A stretch of 40,312 nucleotides of DNA from an uncultured Prevotella sp. Its GTDB lineage: Bacteria > Bacteroidota > Bacteroidia > Bacteroidales > Bacteroidaceae. Made by a program: the position numbers and the translations under genes. The DNA is taken from positions 1-40,312 of the forward strand of contig URYG01000003.1 of assembly GCA_900551985.1 (NCBI GenBank), given 5' to 3'. The notes under the pieces are model-generated. The model had not been told where the DNA came from and searched no databases. It saw nothing but the letters and a program-made list of their open reading frames with translations. This document shows, piece by piece, positions 6,730 through 16,661 of the stretch; within the stretch, counting starts at the first letter, position 1, and each line of letters starts with the position of its first letter.

Positions 6730-9048
6730 TTATCGATTGGCAGATTGCCACTGATAAGTATCAGCACAATGGATATCAGCAATCTGGTCAGCAATCATCA
6801 ACTTGAAGTCGCCTTCCTCCAATCTCCATTTGCCATCATAACCTACGAAGGCAAGATCATCGGCATTCAAATCGAAGGTTACGGTCTTGGTTTCGCCCGG
6901 CTGAAGATCTATCTTATCGAAGGCACGGAGGCGACGACCATCTGGCACCATGCTGGCGATGAGATCGCTGCTGAACAGGAGGACACTCTCCTTGCCTGCC
7001 ACCTTGCCCGTATTCTTCACATCCACGCTCACCTTGATGATGTCGCCGTGGCGGAAATCAGACTGGGAAACCTTCAGGTTGCTATATTTGTAAGAGGTGT
7101 AGCTCAAACCATATCCGAAGCCCCACTGCTGGGTAATCTTCGCATTGTAGTCGTAAGCACCTTCCATCGTACCCACCTCCTCACTCTTCTTGAAATCGTA
7201 GTTGGCGAGCGAATTGATTTCCTTAGGATAGGTGTAAGGCATCTTGCCACTGAAGTTTGATTTGCTCGATACCAAGTTTACCAAGGCATCGCCGCCCATG
7301 TTGCCAGGGATAAGGATGTCGATGATGCCCTGTGCCAATGGTTCGATGTCAGCAATGAGACGAGGACGACCTTCATTCAGCACCAAGATGACAGGCTTGC
7401 CTGTCTGAGCCAAAGCCTTGACCAGATTACGCTGGTTCTCTGAGAGCCAAAGGTCGGTCAGGTTGCCCGGAGTCTCGGTATAGGAGTTCTCGCCAATGCA
7501 AGCCACGATGACGTCGGCATCCTTCGCTGCAGCCACTGCCCCCAGAATCTGTGGTTCGTTCTCCTCCCAGTATTTTCCTTTCTCATTATAGGTAACACCC
7601 TGGTTCAAGATGACATTCTCCTTGCCATACTCATTACAGAATGCCTCATAGATGGTATTGTACTTGCCGGCAAACTCATCGGTGCGATGGCCCTGCCAGG
7701 TATAGCTCCATCCACCATCCAGGCAGCGCATCTGATTGGCATTAGGACCCGTGAGGAGAATCTTTTTGCCATACTGCAAAGGAAGGATATTACCCTTGTT
7801 TTTCAGGAGCACCATACTCTCGGTAGCTCCCTCTAAGGCGAGCTTGGCAAACTCCTCGCCACCAAACTTAGGATAATTCTTCAGTTTCTGGGTTGGGTTC
7901 TTGAAGAGGTCGAGACGGTACTTCATGCGAAGCACACGACGGCAGGCATTATCGATGCGACTCATCGGAATCTTGCCTTCATTCACCAATTCGATAAGGT
8001 AGCCACAAGCATCACAAGAATAAGGTTCCATTATCATGTCGATACCAGCATTGATGGCGATGCGGAGCGCATCCTTCTTGTTCTTTGCCACCATCTCACG
8101 AGTATAGAGACTGTTGATGTCTGCCCAGTCGGTGATAAGCACACCATCCCATCCTGTCTCTTCCTTCAGCCATCCTGTTAGGATTTCCTTGTTGGCGTGC
8201 ATCGGCATGCCGTTGACAGAAGCGGAATTCACCATCACGGTCAAGGCTCCAGCCTGCAGACCCGCCAGGAAAGGAGCGAAGTGCTTCTCTCGCAAGTCGG
8301 CAGGAGAGATATAGGCTGGCGTACGGTCTTTACCGGTCCAAGGCACACCATAGCCCATGAAATGCTTCATAGAAGTGGCGATGTGATACTGGTCGATGTT
8401 GTTTGGATCCTCGCCCTGGAAACCATATACCATCGCCTTGCCCATCTCTGAACTGAGGTAGCAATCTTCGCCAAAGTTCTCCCAGATGCGAGGCCAACGG
8501 GCATCACGACCAAGGTCAACGGTAGGACTGTAAGTCCAAGGCACGCTCACCGCACGAGTCTCATAAGCGGTAGCCTCAGCCGAACGACGAGCTATCTCAC
8601 GATTGAAGGTGGCAGCCACATTGATGTTCTGCGGGAAGAGGGTTCCGTCCTGTGTATAAGTAGAACCGTGGTTCTGATCGAGACCGAAGACACAAGGGAT
8701 GCCGATGCGCTTCATCGAAATCTTCTGAATCTGAGAGATATACTTCTCCCACTGCTTGGCTGTAGGAGCACAGGTATTTGGAGCATTGAGGATAGAGCCA
8801 ATCTTATAGCGGGAAAGGATAGAATCGATCTTGTGCTCGTCGATATAGAACACCCCGTTCTTGTCGTTGGCACCAAAGAGGTCGGTAACCAATTCCATCA
8901 TCTGACCTATCTTTTCCTCCAAGGTGAGTTTCTTCAGAGTTTGTTCTACCTGAGCCTCTATCTTAGGGTCGCTCTTGATAACCGGAACATTGGCACTGGC
9001 TGTATAAGCCAATGCCAACATTGAAACAGATAATAATATTTTCTTCAT
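6730..9048 (-). CDS. Periplasmic GH3 beta-glucosidase (BglX-like)
   Basis: A complete 772-residue GH3 enzyme with a signal peptide (MKKILLSVSMLALAYTASA). It has the N-terminal TIM-barrel domain with KHFMGYG and the nucleophile motif LITDWAD (Asp 307), then the alpha/beta sandwich (VLLKNKGNILPL at about 420), and a C-terminal fibronectin-III-like domain. Length and order match BglX-type beta-glucosidases, which act in the periplasm on oligosaccharides. It is the last gene of the minus-strand utilisation locus, 52 bp behind the glycan-binding lipoprotein, and probably cuts the imported oligosaccharides to glucose. Beta-xylosidase or mixed activity cannot be excluded. Confidence 0.93.
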   Translation of the reverse strand: MKKILLSVSMLALAYTASANVPVIKSDPKIEAQVEQTLKKLTLEEKIGQMMELVTDLFGANDKNGVFYIDEHKIDSILSRYKIGSILNAPNTCAPTAKQWEKYISQIQKISMKRIGIPCVFGLDQNHGSTYTQDGTLFPQNINVAATFNREIARRSAEATAYETRAVSVPWTYSPTVDLGRDARWPRIWENFGEDCYLSSEMGKAMVYGFQGEDPNNIDQYHIATSMKHFMGYGVPWTGKDRTPAYISPADLREKHFAPFLAGLQAGALTVMVNSASVNGMPMHANKEILTGWLKEETGWDGVLITDWADINSLYTREMVAKNKKDALRIAINAGIDMIMEPYSCDACGYLIELVNEGKIPMSRIDNACRRVLRMKYRLDLFKNPTQKLKNYPKFGGEEFAKLALEGATESMVLLKNKGNILPLQYGKKILLTGPNANQMRCLDGGWSYTWQGHRTDEFAGKYNTIYEAFCNEYGKENVILNQGVTYNEKGKYWEENEPQILGAVAAAKDADVIVACIGENSYTETPGNLTDLWLSENQRNLVKALAQTGKPVILVLNEGRPRLIADIEPLAQGIIDILIPGNMGGDALVNLVSSKSNFSGKMPYTYPKEINSLANYDFKKSEEVGTMEGAYDYNAKITQQWGFGYGLSYTSYKYSNLKVSQSDFRHGDIIKVSVDVKNTGKVAGKESVLLFSSDLIASMVPDGRRLRAFDKIDLQPGETKTVTFDLNADDLAFVGYDGKWRLEEGDFKLMIADQIADIHCADTYQWQSANR

Positions 9049-9100
9049 AAGCTGTAAAGGTTTGACGTTTTATGATAAAAACGGAAATCTTTCTAATATA

Positions 9101-10102
9101 TTATTCAATAGTTACTTTCTTTACGGTGTAACCGTCACCCACGAGGAGGAGACCATCCTGCTCTGTCAAGAGTTGGATAGAGAGGTCGGTCAGTTCAAAC
9201 TCCCATGTAGCAGGTCCATCCACCATGATGTCGCCACGCTCTGGGTCGCCCTTACCAGTAAGGAGGTTGTTCCACCAGGAAGTGGCAGCGGTACCCTGAC
9301 CATTTCCATCTACATAGACACGGAGGATGGTGCCCGCCTTCACCTTTGAGAGGAAGGTATCCTTCAAGGCATCGAACGGTGTACCCCATGTCACGGCAAA
9401 CTCACCTTCCCAGATGGTGTTCTCCATAGATGGGCGAGCCTCGGTGGTTACCTTGATGGTACCGCCAGCAAACTGTACGCCACTGCCATCTACCAATGTA
9501 ATGTCGTAATCGCCATTGGCGAGGTCGGAAGGAGCAGTAACTTTCAAAGCTGTACCCTCATCGAGAACTTCGAAGGCAGCCTCCTTACCAGCGATGAGTA
9601 CTTTCTGAATGAGCCCCAGGTTCTTGCACTTGTGGATGGTTGTAGTTTCTCCTGGAGCTACCCAAAGCTCGACGGCATTGGTACCCAAGGCTGGGTCATC
9701 GGCAGCAGGAGTCACGGTAACGTTCAAGGTGCGGGATGTGGTCTTGCCCTTGGTGGTGGTTGCCACAATCTTCAGTTCATGATTACCTACAGGCAAAGTC
9801 TGGTCGATGGTAGTACCTTCGGCAATCTGAGTGCCATCGAGCAACCATGTCACTGTGGTGTAGTGAACAGGAGTCACCTTGATTTCCAACTTATAATTAG
9901 TCTTGCGGTCTATCTTGGAATCAGCCAAGTCGGTGTTCAAGATACGCGGTTCGTCATCTTCGCTGACGGTGAAATATGGATCATCGTCAGAAGAGCAAGA
10001 AGACAAGGTAGATGTGCCAGCCAGTGCGAAACTCACGGTGAAGAGCATCATCAAAGCCTTCAAGACTTTACCCTTATATTGTTCCATTGTCTTATTCATC
10101 AT
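9101..10102 (-). CDS. Surface glycan-binding lipoprotein (SusE-position)
   Basis: A 333-residue lipoprotein with a hydrophobic N-terminus and lipobox STLSSC (Cys at about residue 36), followed by an acidic SSDDD stretch typical of surface-exported Bacteroidetes lipoproteins. It shows a string of beta-sandwich modules: a PKD-like domain (about 60-130, VTWLLDGTQIAEGT), an IPT/TIG-like domain (about 140-225) and a C-terminal domain (about 230-333) with several tryptophans that may form the glycan platform. Gene position directly after susD is that of SusE/SGBP proteins, which hold polysaccharide at the cell surface. Ligand cannot be named from sequence. An alternative start is the Met at residue 6. 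Confidence 0.8.
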   Translation of the reverse strand: MMNKTMEQYKGKVLKALMMLFTVSFALAGTSTLSSCSSDDDPYFTVSEDDEPRILNTDLADSKIDRKTNYKLEIKVTPVHYTTVTWLLDGTQIAEGTTIDQTLPVGNHELKIVATTTKGKTTSRTLNVTVTPAADDPALGTNAVELWVAPGETTTIHKCKNLGLIQKVLIAGKEAAFEVLDEGTALKVTAPSDLANGDYDITLVDGSGVQFAGGTIKVTTEARPSMENTIWEGEFAVTWGTPFDALKDTFLSKVKAGTILRVYVDGNGQGTAATSWWNNLLTGKGDPERGDIMVDGPATWEFELTDLSIQLLTEQDGLLLVGDGYTVKKVTIE

Positions 10103-10165
10103 TAATTATTCTATTTATTGTCCTATAAAACTTAACATAAAACGCTTAACACTTAACATTAAACA

Positions 10166-11941
10166 TTACTCGCTGTATCCCTTTCCGAATGGAGGATTGA
10201 AGTCTGGCTGAAGGTTTACATCAGCCTTATCCCACCAGAGTCGCTTGTGCCAGTCGTCGGTACCACCCATGCGGTCGATGGCAGCCTTGTAGTTGGCATG
10301 GTTGTACTGACCTTCCAACTCAGGATACTGCAAGCGGACAGGCATTGACCAGTTAGAATCTGTGTAAGTAAAACCATTCTTGGTCAAGCGATCACGATTC
10401 AAGATGGCAGGATAGTCTGAGCGGCGCATGTTAGCCCAACCCTCAGAAGGATTCATCATGTGGAGAATCCAAGCCTGGGTGTTGATGGTCTCCTTAGGAT
10501 TGTCACCCAACGGATTATTGGTAATGAACGCATCTATCTCTTCCTTAGAAATCTTATTGGATGTAAGATAGTAGTTGTTGAGCAACTCCATGCTGGCACG
10601 AACACCAGCCTCGTAGTGGCTCTCTGCATCACCACCACCAACATTCCAACCCTTGGTTGCAGCCTCAGCCTTGAGGAACTCCACCTCAGCATAGCTCATC
10701 AAGTCGCCAGGACAAGAAGGCATCTCGAAGTCGATGTTCAGGCAAGGACGACCTGCTCGGGCTATATAATCAGAGTTGGCATAAGTGTTCTCATCCATCT
10801 CTGCATACTTCTTCAAGGTAGGAAGGTCGTCAATCGTAGCTGGATTCATCCAGTCTGTGTACCAGGCAGCACCAGGGTTGCAAGGCTCCTCACCGAGATC
10901 CTTGCTTTGGAAGTAAGCCAGGAAATCATCTGTCAAGTCGATGTTCTGTTCCTTGTCTGGCTTCACCTGACTACGCTTGATATTGTAGTAGTGACGGCAG
11001 ATGCGATAGAGACGAGGGTCGTTGGTATTCTGCAACTGATAGAACAAGGTAGAGCTTACCATGGTAGGCGATGTGGCATCCTGACCATAGAGAATCTCCC
11101 CCAAGGCATTGGTACGGAAATCGTAATCGTTGGCTCCATCATAATAGGTAAATGGAGAATCGGCATATCTGATGTAAGCATCATCTGCAGCACTGGCGAT
11201 AGCACCGGCAGCTACAGCCTTCTCAAACTCTTCCTTTGCCTTCTGTGGGTTTGCATCAGAAATGCGCATGGCATAGCGCATACGGAGCGCATTGGCATAC
11301 TTCTTCCACTTGGCTACATCGCCACCCATGCTGGTGACATCGCCAGAAATGCGGTCGGTACCTGTGCCAAGCTGCTTCTCGCAAGCGTCAAGCTCCTCAA
11401 AGAACCAGCTGTAGAGTTCCTCTACCGTATCATACTTAGGGGTAGAGATGCCTGAGATGTAACCCAGACCAGCCTCCAGACAAGGTACATCGCCGTAGGT
11501 ATCTGCTAAGACTGCCGTGAGATAGACACGATGGATACGAAGTGCCGCATTCATGTTTGCCTTGTCTGCAGAATTGTGGATGGCATCCACGAGGTTCTTG
11601 ATGCTGACCTCATAGTAGCGGTCCCAGATACGACGAGCAATGTCGTCCTCACGGAAGTTGGAACCTGCATAGTTGGTTACATTCCAACCACCAGCGAAAT
11701 ACTGTGGAAAACCTGAGATATAATTACGATAGGTATCCATCAAACTGAAGTCACCGTAAGTCTGCAACAAAGCTGTTGTCAACTGTGCGTTAGGGTCGAG
11801 CTCGCTCACCTTGGTCTTGTCGGTATTGATGTTGCTCAAGGTTTCATCTGAGCAAGAAGTCATCGCAGTGCCGGTCGCCATCAGGGCGAAAGCCATCATC
11901 AGACTGCTCTTACCTATATATTTCTTGATTATATTGTTCAT
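10166..11941 (-). CDS. susD: SusD/RagB-family outer-membrane lipoprotein
   Basis: A 591-residue SusD-like lipoprotein (SusD-like_2 type), with signal peptide and lipobox AMTSC (Cys at about residue 30). The alpha-helical TPR-like scaffold is seen in motifs such as LADTYGDVPCLEAG (about 148-161) and the repeated EEFEKAVAAGA region; the C-terminus ends with the expected WW-D-N-P region. It forms the extracellular lid of the SusC channel and binds the incoming glycan. It lies 58 bp downstream of susC and 63 bp upstream of the glycan-binding lipoprotein in one minus-strand operon. Confidence 0.94.
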   Translation of the reverse strand: MNNIIKKYIGKSSLMMAFALMATGTAMTSCSDETLSNINTDKTKVSELDPNAQLTTALLQTYGDFSLMDTYRNYISGFPQYFAGGWNVTNYAGSNFREDDIARRIWDRYYEVSIKNLVDAIHNSADKANMNAALRIHRVYLTAVLADTYGDVPCLEAGLGYISGISTPKYDTVEELYSWFFEELDACEKQLGTGTDRISGDVTSMGGDVAKWKKYANALRMRYAMRISDANPQKAKEEFEKAVAAGAIASAADDAYIRYADSPFTYYDGANDYDFRTNALGEILYGQDATSPTMVSSTLFYQLQNTNDPRLYRICRHYYNIKRSQVKPDKEQNIDLTDDFLAYFQSKDLGEEPCNPGAAWYTDWMNPATIDDLPTLKKYAEMDENTYANSDYIARAGRPCLNIDFEMPSCPGDLMSYAEVEFLKAEAATKGWNVGGGDAESHYEAGVRASMELLNNYYLTSNKISKEEIDAFITNNPLGDNPKETINTQAWILHMMNPSEGWANMRRSDYPAILNRDRLTKNGFTYTDSNWSMPVRLQYPELEGQYNHANYKAAIDRMGGTDDWHKRLWWDKADVNLQPDFNPPFGKGYSE

Positions 11942-11999
11942 TTTCTTACATTATTATATATTAGAACTCTTCTAAAGAAATTGATTCATTGTTTCGAGA

Positions 12000-14900
12000 C
12001 TAGAACTTCACGTTCACGTTCAAACCATAACTCTTGCGAGATGGCAGGGAACCATATTCCAGACCGAGACCTGAGGTGTTGTAGCTGGAGTCTGGGTCGA
12101 TGTTAGGAATGTTCTTCCAAACGATGAATGGGTTACGAGCCACGAAGGATACGGTCAAGCCCTTGACATACTTGCCCAGGATGCTCTCCGGGAAGGTATA
12201 GCCGAAAGTAATCTCACGACACTTCACGTAAGAGTTGTCGTAAACAAAGGCACTCTGCACGCCATTTGCCACATGCTTCCAGTAATCCTCAGGGTTCACG
12301 GCGATGTCGTTCTTGCGATAAGTACCGTCGCCATTGTCGATGACACCCTCTACGACAAATCCCTTGCAGTTACCTGCTTCACGCCATGCGGCAAGGTTCA
12401 TACCCGAAGCCTTGCGAGCCTCCTCGGAAGAGTACCACTCCTCACGGCCTGCCAATGTTCCCTTAGCCTTACCAGTCTGGTATGCGGAACGCATGGACAT
12501 AGAGTAGATGTCGGCACCTACCTTCACATCGAATGCAGCAGAGAGGCGGAAGTTCTTATAGCTGAAGGTTGAGTAGAAACCACCAGTCCAGTCCCAAGAA
12601 GAGTTACCGATGGTCTTGATTTCCTGGTCAACCTTTGGAAGACCCGTAGCTGCATCGATAACCATCTGTCCCTTGTCGTTGTAGAGGAAGTCGTGTCCAC
12701 GGATTGCTCCATAGTTCTCTCCTACCTTGGCACCAACAGAAACACCGCACCAGTATGCCTTCGCCAACTCGAAGTAGTCCATGCCATCGGTGAGCGACTT
12801 CACCTTGTTGGTATTCTTCGAGAAGTTGACACCCAGGTCCCAAGCGAAGTCCTTGATCTGCAAGGCACGGGCATTGAGGGCAATCTCTACACCCTGGTTC
12901 TGAATCTCACCGGCATTGATAAGGCGGTAAGCATAGCCAGAGGTGGTGGTTGAAGCCAAGCTCAAAATCTGGTCCTTGGAGTTCTGGTTGTAATAGGTGG
13001 CATCCAAGCCCAAGCGTCCGTTGAGGAACTTCATCTCCAAACCTACCTCGTAAGAACCTGTCATTGTAGGCTTCAAGTCCTTGTTTGGCTGGGTTGAGTT
13101 GGCTATCATACCGATGGTATAACCCGAGTAGCTGTACTTGCCCGTGGTATAGTTGAGTGCCAACTGGTATGGATCGGTATCGCTACCTACCTTTGCCCAA
13201 GATGCGCGGATCTTACCGTAATTGATGAACTTCTTGTTCTTGATAAACTCAGAGAAAACCAAGCTACCAGATACAGAAGGATATATATATGTATTGTTGC
13301 CAGAAGGGAGCGTAGAAGACTTATCTCCACGGAGGGTTCCCTCCAGATAGTAAGTATGCTTGTAGCCGAGGCTTGCGCTGGCATAGAGAGAGCTGATCTG
13401 TTTCTTGTACATACTCTCACGAGTATTCTGCTCCTGATAGTTCATGATATTAATGATGCCGTTCATCTGCTGGTTGAGACCTATATTTGTAGTAGTTTTG
13501 TTATTTACCTTGAAGATATTGCCGCCAGCAGTAGCGTTGACATCGAAGTCGCCCCATGAGTTGTTGTAGAGGGCAAGTATCTCGGCGTTGAGTGTGCGGT
13601 TGTTGAAGATTTGGTTGGTAAGCTTTCCGGCAGGAGTTCCTGGAGTTGTCTTGGCGATGAAGTCCTCGAAGTTCATGCTGTTGATGTCGGTACCGATGGT
13701 ACCCTGCAACTTGAGGTGCTTGTCGATGTTCCAGATAGCCTTACCCGTAAAACGGAACACGTCCTTGTCGGATGTATTGCTGTTCTTATAGAGATCCCAG
13801 TACGGGTTCTTGTTATACTGGTCGTTACCATTCCAGTTGGAGTAGTTGCCGTCGGCATCCTCATAGTGCTTCAGCCAAGCCTGGTCGTAGGTACCCGCCA
13901 GGGTCATGAGGTTCTTACCCACGTTGCTCTGGGAATCGCCGAGGGCAGGACGGTTTTTCACCTTCTCACGGGTATAGTTGGCGGTGAAGTCGAAGTCAAC
14001 AGGACCTGCTGAGGTATTCACACGGAGGTTGAAGTTGTCACGACTCATATTGGTGTTAGGCAGGATGTCCTTGTTGCGCATATCGGTAACAGAGAAACGC
14101 ATACCCGTCTTACCGGAATTCACAGAGAGGATGGCAGAGTTCTGGGTGGTGAAACCTGTACGGAAGAAATCGGAGGCGTTGTTAGGATGCATCATGAATG
14201 GACGCTCCTCGCCATCGAAATACTTGAACATGAAGTCATCGGCCTTAGGTCCCCAACTGGCATTGGTACCAGAGGTACTGGATGTAGGCAGCTCGCCATT
14301 GTAACCAGCGCCATATATCTCCTGGATGTCGTCCCACTTAGCCAACTGGGTATCGACCGTGTAAGAACCATTGTACTCCACGGAAATCTTATCCTTCTCC
14401 GCCTTCTTGGTCGTAATCAAGATAACACCATGGGAAGCACGGCTACCATAGAGGGCAGAAGCAGCAGGACCTTTCAATACGGTCATCGTCTCGATGTCGT
14501 CAGGGTTGATGGCAGAGATACCATCACCGAGGTCATAACCGCCACCTTCGCCAGCACTGCCAAAGTTTGTATTATCCAAAGGCACACCATCCACCACGTA
14601 GAGAGGCTGGTTGTTGCCTGCCATTTCCGTATTACCACGAAGGAGCACGCGGGTAGAACCAGAAGCACCGCCAGCGGTGTTCTGCACAACGAGACCAGCC
14701 ACCTTACCTGAAAGAGAGTTGATGACGTTGGTTTCCTTCGCCTTGGTGAGTTCCTCACCCTTTACTTCCTCCAAACCATAGCCGAGGGCCTTGCGGGCGC
14801 GCTTGATACCGAGGGCGGTGACAACAACCTCATTCAAGGCCTTACCATCCTCCTGCATCTTGATTTTCATGCCATTAGCAGCTTTCACTGTCATCGTCTT

Positions 14901-15176
14901 GTAACCGATGTAGCTCACTTCGAGCGTAGCTCCAGGCTTGCAATTCAAGGTAAAGTTACCATCCAGATCGGTAACGGCACCATTGGTTGTACCAACCACC
15001 TTCACGCTAGCGCCAATCAAGGTTTCGCCAGTGGCATCCACCACAGTACCCTTGATGCCTTGGTTCTGCTGAACGCTCATCGCAGCATTGTTCATCTGGG
15101 CAGCGAGGATGGCAGAAGCAGGCGTCCACATCAAACCTGCACCGAGCAGGCCGAGAAACATAGTTTTCTTTCTCAT
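12000..15176 (-). CDS. susC: SusC/RagA-family TonB-dependent outer-membrane transporter
   Basis: A 1058-residue TonB-dependent transporter. After a signal peptide (MRKKTMFLGLLGAGLMW, cleaved near ASA) comes a carboxypeptidase-regulatory-like domain (GIKGTVVDATGETLIGASV, about 40-110), the SusC signature ALNEVVVTALGIKR (about 113-126), a plug domain with PLYVVDGVPLD (about 192) and a 22-strand barrel ending in an aromatic-rich strand (YGLNVNVKF). It imports oligosaccharides with its SusD partner, powered by TonB-ExbBD. It is 32 bp downstream of the GH5 gene and transcribed with it. Length is normal for the family. Confidence 0.95.
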   Translation of the reverse strand: MRKKTMFLGLLGAGLMWTPASAILAAQMNNAAMSVQQNQGIKGTVVDATGETLIGASVKVVGTTNGAVTDLDGNFTLNCKPGATLEVSYIGYKTMTVKAANGMKIKMQEDGKALNEVVVTALGIKRARKALGYGLEEVKGEELTKAKETNVINSLSGKVAGLVVQNTAGGASGSTRVLLRGNTEMAGNNQPLYVVDGVPLDNTNFGSAGEGGGYDLGDGISAINPDDIETMTVLKGPAASALYGSRASHGVILITTKKAEKDKISVEYNGSYTVDTQLAKWDDIQEIYGAGYNGELPTSSTSGTNASWGPKADDFMFKYFDGEERPFMMHPNNASDFFRTGFTTQNSAILSVNSGKTGMRFSVTDMRNKDILPNTNMSRDNFNLRVNTSAGPVDFDFTANYTREKVKNRPALGDSQSNVGKNLMTLAGTYDQAWLKHYEDADGNYSNWNGNDQYNKNPYWDLYKNSNTSDKDVFRFTGKAIWNIDKHLKLQGTIGTDINSMNFEDFIAKTTPGTPAGKLTNQIFNNRTLNAEILALYNNSWGDFDVNATAGGNIFKVNNKTTTNIGLNQQMNGIINIMNYQEQNTRESMYKKQISSLYASASLGYKHTYYLEGTLRGDKSSTLPSGNNTYIYPSVSGSLVFSEFIKNKKFINYGKIRASWAKVGSDTDPYQLALNYTTGKYSYSGYTIGMIANSTQPNKDLKPTMTGSYEVGLEMKFLNGRLGLDATYYNQNSKDQILSLASTTTSGYAYRLINAGEIQNQGVEIALNARALQIKDFAWDLGVNFSKNTNKVKSLTDGMDYFELAKAYWCGVSVGAKVGENYGAIRGHDFLYNDKGQMVIDAATGLPKVDQEIKTIGNSSWDWTGGFYSTFSYKNFRLSAAFDVKVGADIYSMSMRSAYQTGKAKGTLAGREEWYSSEEARKASGMNLAAWREAGNCKGFVVEGVIDNGDGTYRKNDIAVNPEDYWKHVANGVQSAFVYDNSYVKCREITFGYTFPESILGKYVKGLTVSFVARNPFIVWKNIPNIDPDSSYNTSGLGLEYGSLPSRKSYGLNVNVKF

Positions 15177-15208
15177 AATTGATATTTTGTTTTTAGTTTA
15201 ATAATTAC

Positions 15209-16420
15209 TTATTTCTTCCCAAAGATTCCTTCGAGAATCCAAGGAGCATTCACCTTCATACTCTTGAAACGGTCGAAGATGCCATACTTCTCAGAGCCGT
15301 TGCCGAAGTGATTGTTGTCCCAATAGAAAGTGGAGAATCCACGTTTGCGGGCCTCTGTACTCAGGAACTTGCAGTAATAGGTCATGTTCTCATGTACCTT
15401 TTCCGCATTAGACTTGTAGTGGTCGGTTACGCCCCACTCTCCGATTACGATTCCCAAGCCTTTGTTGCTCCAGGTATTTACCACCTTATCAAAGAAGTAC
15501 GTCATCGTCTTCTCGTTTTCAGCAGGTATCTTGCCAGCATCCTTGTAGGCATCACCCCAGTAATCGTAGGTGCAATCGCCGGCGTAGCTCCATGGCTGAT
15601 AGTAGTGGAATTCCACACTCATATAGTTGTTGCCATTGCCTTCGGCATCCTTCGGAATGATAAAATCTCCATTCTCGATGCCAAACCAAGGGTTGCAAAC
15701 GTAAGTCTGTAAGATGAGGTGGCGCTTGGCATTGTTGCCACCTGTGGCACGAACCACATCCACGAATATCTGATTGTAAGCATTCTGCACTTCGAGGTTC
15801 TCGGCAGTAGGCTTGCCCCAGTTGTCCCTGATGTGAACCTCATTGGTACCGGCGAAAGCCAAGCGACTGTCATAATGGGCAAACTCAGAGGCGATATTCA
15901 TCCAGAGGAGCGCAAGCTTCTGGCAGTTTTCGTCCTTATATTGATAGGTAGGACGACCTTCGAGCCATTTTTCATGATGCACATTGATGATAACCTTCAA
16001 ACCGTTGTCGAGACACCAACCCACCACCTCCTTGATACGGGCTATCCAAGCCTTGTCGATGCTCATCGCCTGAGCGTTGGTAATGTGACACTGCCAACGG
16101 ATTGGAATACGGATGGCATTGAAACCTGCCTTCTTCACGGCTTGTATCATCTTCTTGGTAACAACGGGATTGCCCCAGGCTGTCTCTGCATGGATGGAAC
16201 CATCAGGGTTGCCAATCTGCATCGACTCACCATCCTGTCCAGGAGCTGAGCACTCGAATTCATTGCCGAGATTCCAACCTACTACATCCTTGTTCCATTG
16301 CTGGGCGGTAGGAATCGATTCGCTTGCATCAGGTGTATCCACCGAAGGACTAGCACTGCAAGAAAATGCAGTAAATATACTTGCAAATAGCAAGCAGATT
16401 CTCAAAAAGTTCCTTTTCAT
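15209..16420 (-). CDS. GH5 endo-beta-glucanase, lipoprotein
   Basis: A 403-residue family 5 glycoside hydrolase. Signal peptide with lipobox TAFSC (Cys 21) suggests anchoring to the outer membrane. The catalytic TIM barrel shows WNLGNEFE (about 49-56), RIPIRWQ (about 98), the acid/base in GTNEVHI (Glu 194) and the nucleophile in VIGEWGV (Glu 328). GH5 enzymes with this layout are endo-acting beta-1,4-glucanases, licheninases, xyloglucanases or mannanases; the exact subfamily needs comparison. It is the first gene of the operon, transcribed from the promoter at about 16501, and probably makes the oligosaccharides that SusC/D import. Confidence 0.92.
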   Translation of the reverse strand: MKRNFLRICLLFASIFTAFSCSASPSVDTPDASESIPTAQQWNKDVVGWNLGNEFECSAPGQDGESMQIGNPDGSIHAETAWGNPVVTKKMIQAVKKAGFNAIRIPIRWQCHITNAQAMSIDKAWIARIKEVVGWCLDNGLKVIINVHHEKWLEGRPTYQYKDENCQKLALLWMNIASEFAHYDSRLAFAGTNEVHIRDNWGKPTAENLEVQNAYNQIFVDVVRATGGNNAKRHLILQTYVCNPWFGIENGDFIIPKDAEGNGNNYMSVEFHYYQPWSYAGDCTYDYWGDAYKDAGKIPAENEKTMTYFFDKVVNTWSNKGLGIVIGEWGVTDHYKSNAEKVHENMTYYCKFLSTEARKRGFSTFYWDNNHFGNGSEKYGIFDRFKSMKVNAPWILEGIFGKK

Positions 16421-16500
16421 TATTAAATTTTTAAACCTAGTTTATAGTTGCTGTTTATCTTATTGTTTATTCATTGCGAGTTACTGTAAGAACTCGGCTG

Positions 16501-16508
16501 CAAAAGTA
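16501..16508 (-). promoter_or_regulatory. -7 promoter element (TACTTTTG) of the GH5-susCD operon
   Basis: On the minus strand this reads TACTTTTG, matching TAnnTTTG, about 80 bp before the GH5 start. A TTTG -33 element at normal distance is missing, as expected of a promoter that depends on the HTCS activator. Confidence 0.5.
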
Positions 16509-16547
16509 CAGAAAGGGGGAAAAAAACAGGTTAGAATGCAAACAAAA

Positions 16548-16586
16548 AAGGTTTCAAATCTGACTTATCGCCAGGTCTGAAACCTT
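16548..16586. promoter_or_regulatory. Candidate HTCS operator upstream of the GH5-susCD promoter
   Basis: An inverted repeat with 15-bp arms (13 matches) at 16548-16562 and 16572-16586; the outer nine bases, AAGGTTTCA and TGAAACCTT, match perfectly. It is centred about 60 bp upstream of the -7 box, a position suited to an activator. Because it is also downstream of the HTCS stop, it may instead be part of that gene's transcript end. Confidence 0.4.
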
Positions 16587-16599
16587 ACATTTATATATA

Positions 16600-16620
16600 A
16601 CCATCTGAATATCAGATGGT
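16600..16620. terminator. Hairpin at the 3' end of the HTCS gene
   Basis: ACCATCTGA (16600-16608) and TCAGATGGT (16612-16620) form a perfect 9-bp stem with a 3-nt loop, 41 bp behind the HTCS stop codon. Only a short AT-rich tract follows on the minus strand, so termination is possible but not certain. Confidence 0.45.
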
Positions 16621-16661
16621 AGTAATTTTACTTCCTTTAGCAGCAATTTACATTGCTCATT

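Noticed and set aside
9903..10211. Opposite-strand open frame across the SGBP start
   Set aside because: Shadow of the antisense coding sequence with no start context or family features. The same holds for the many long antisense frames in susC, the HTCS and the pot genes.
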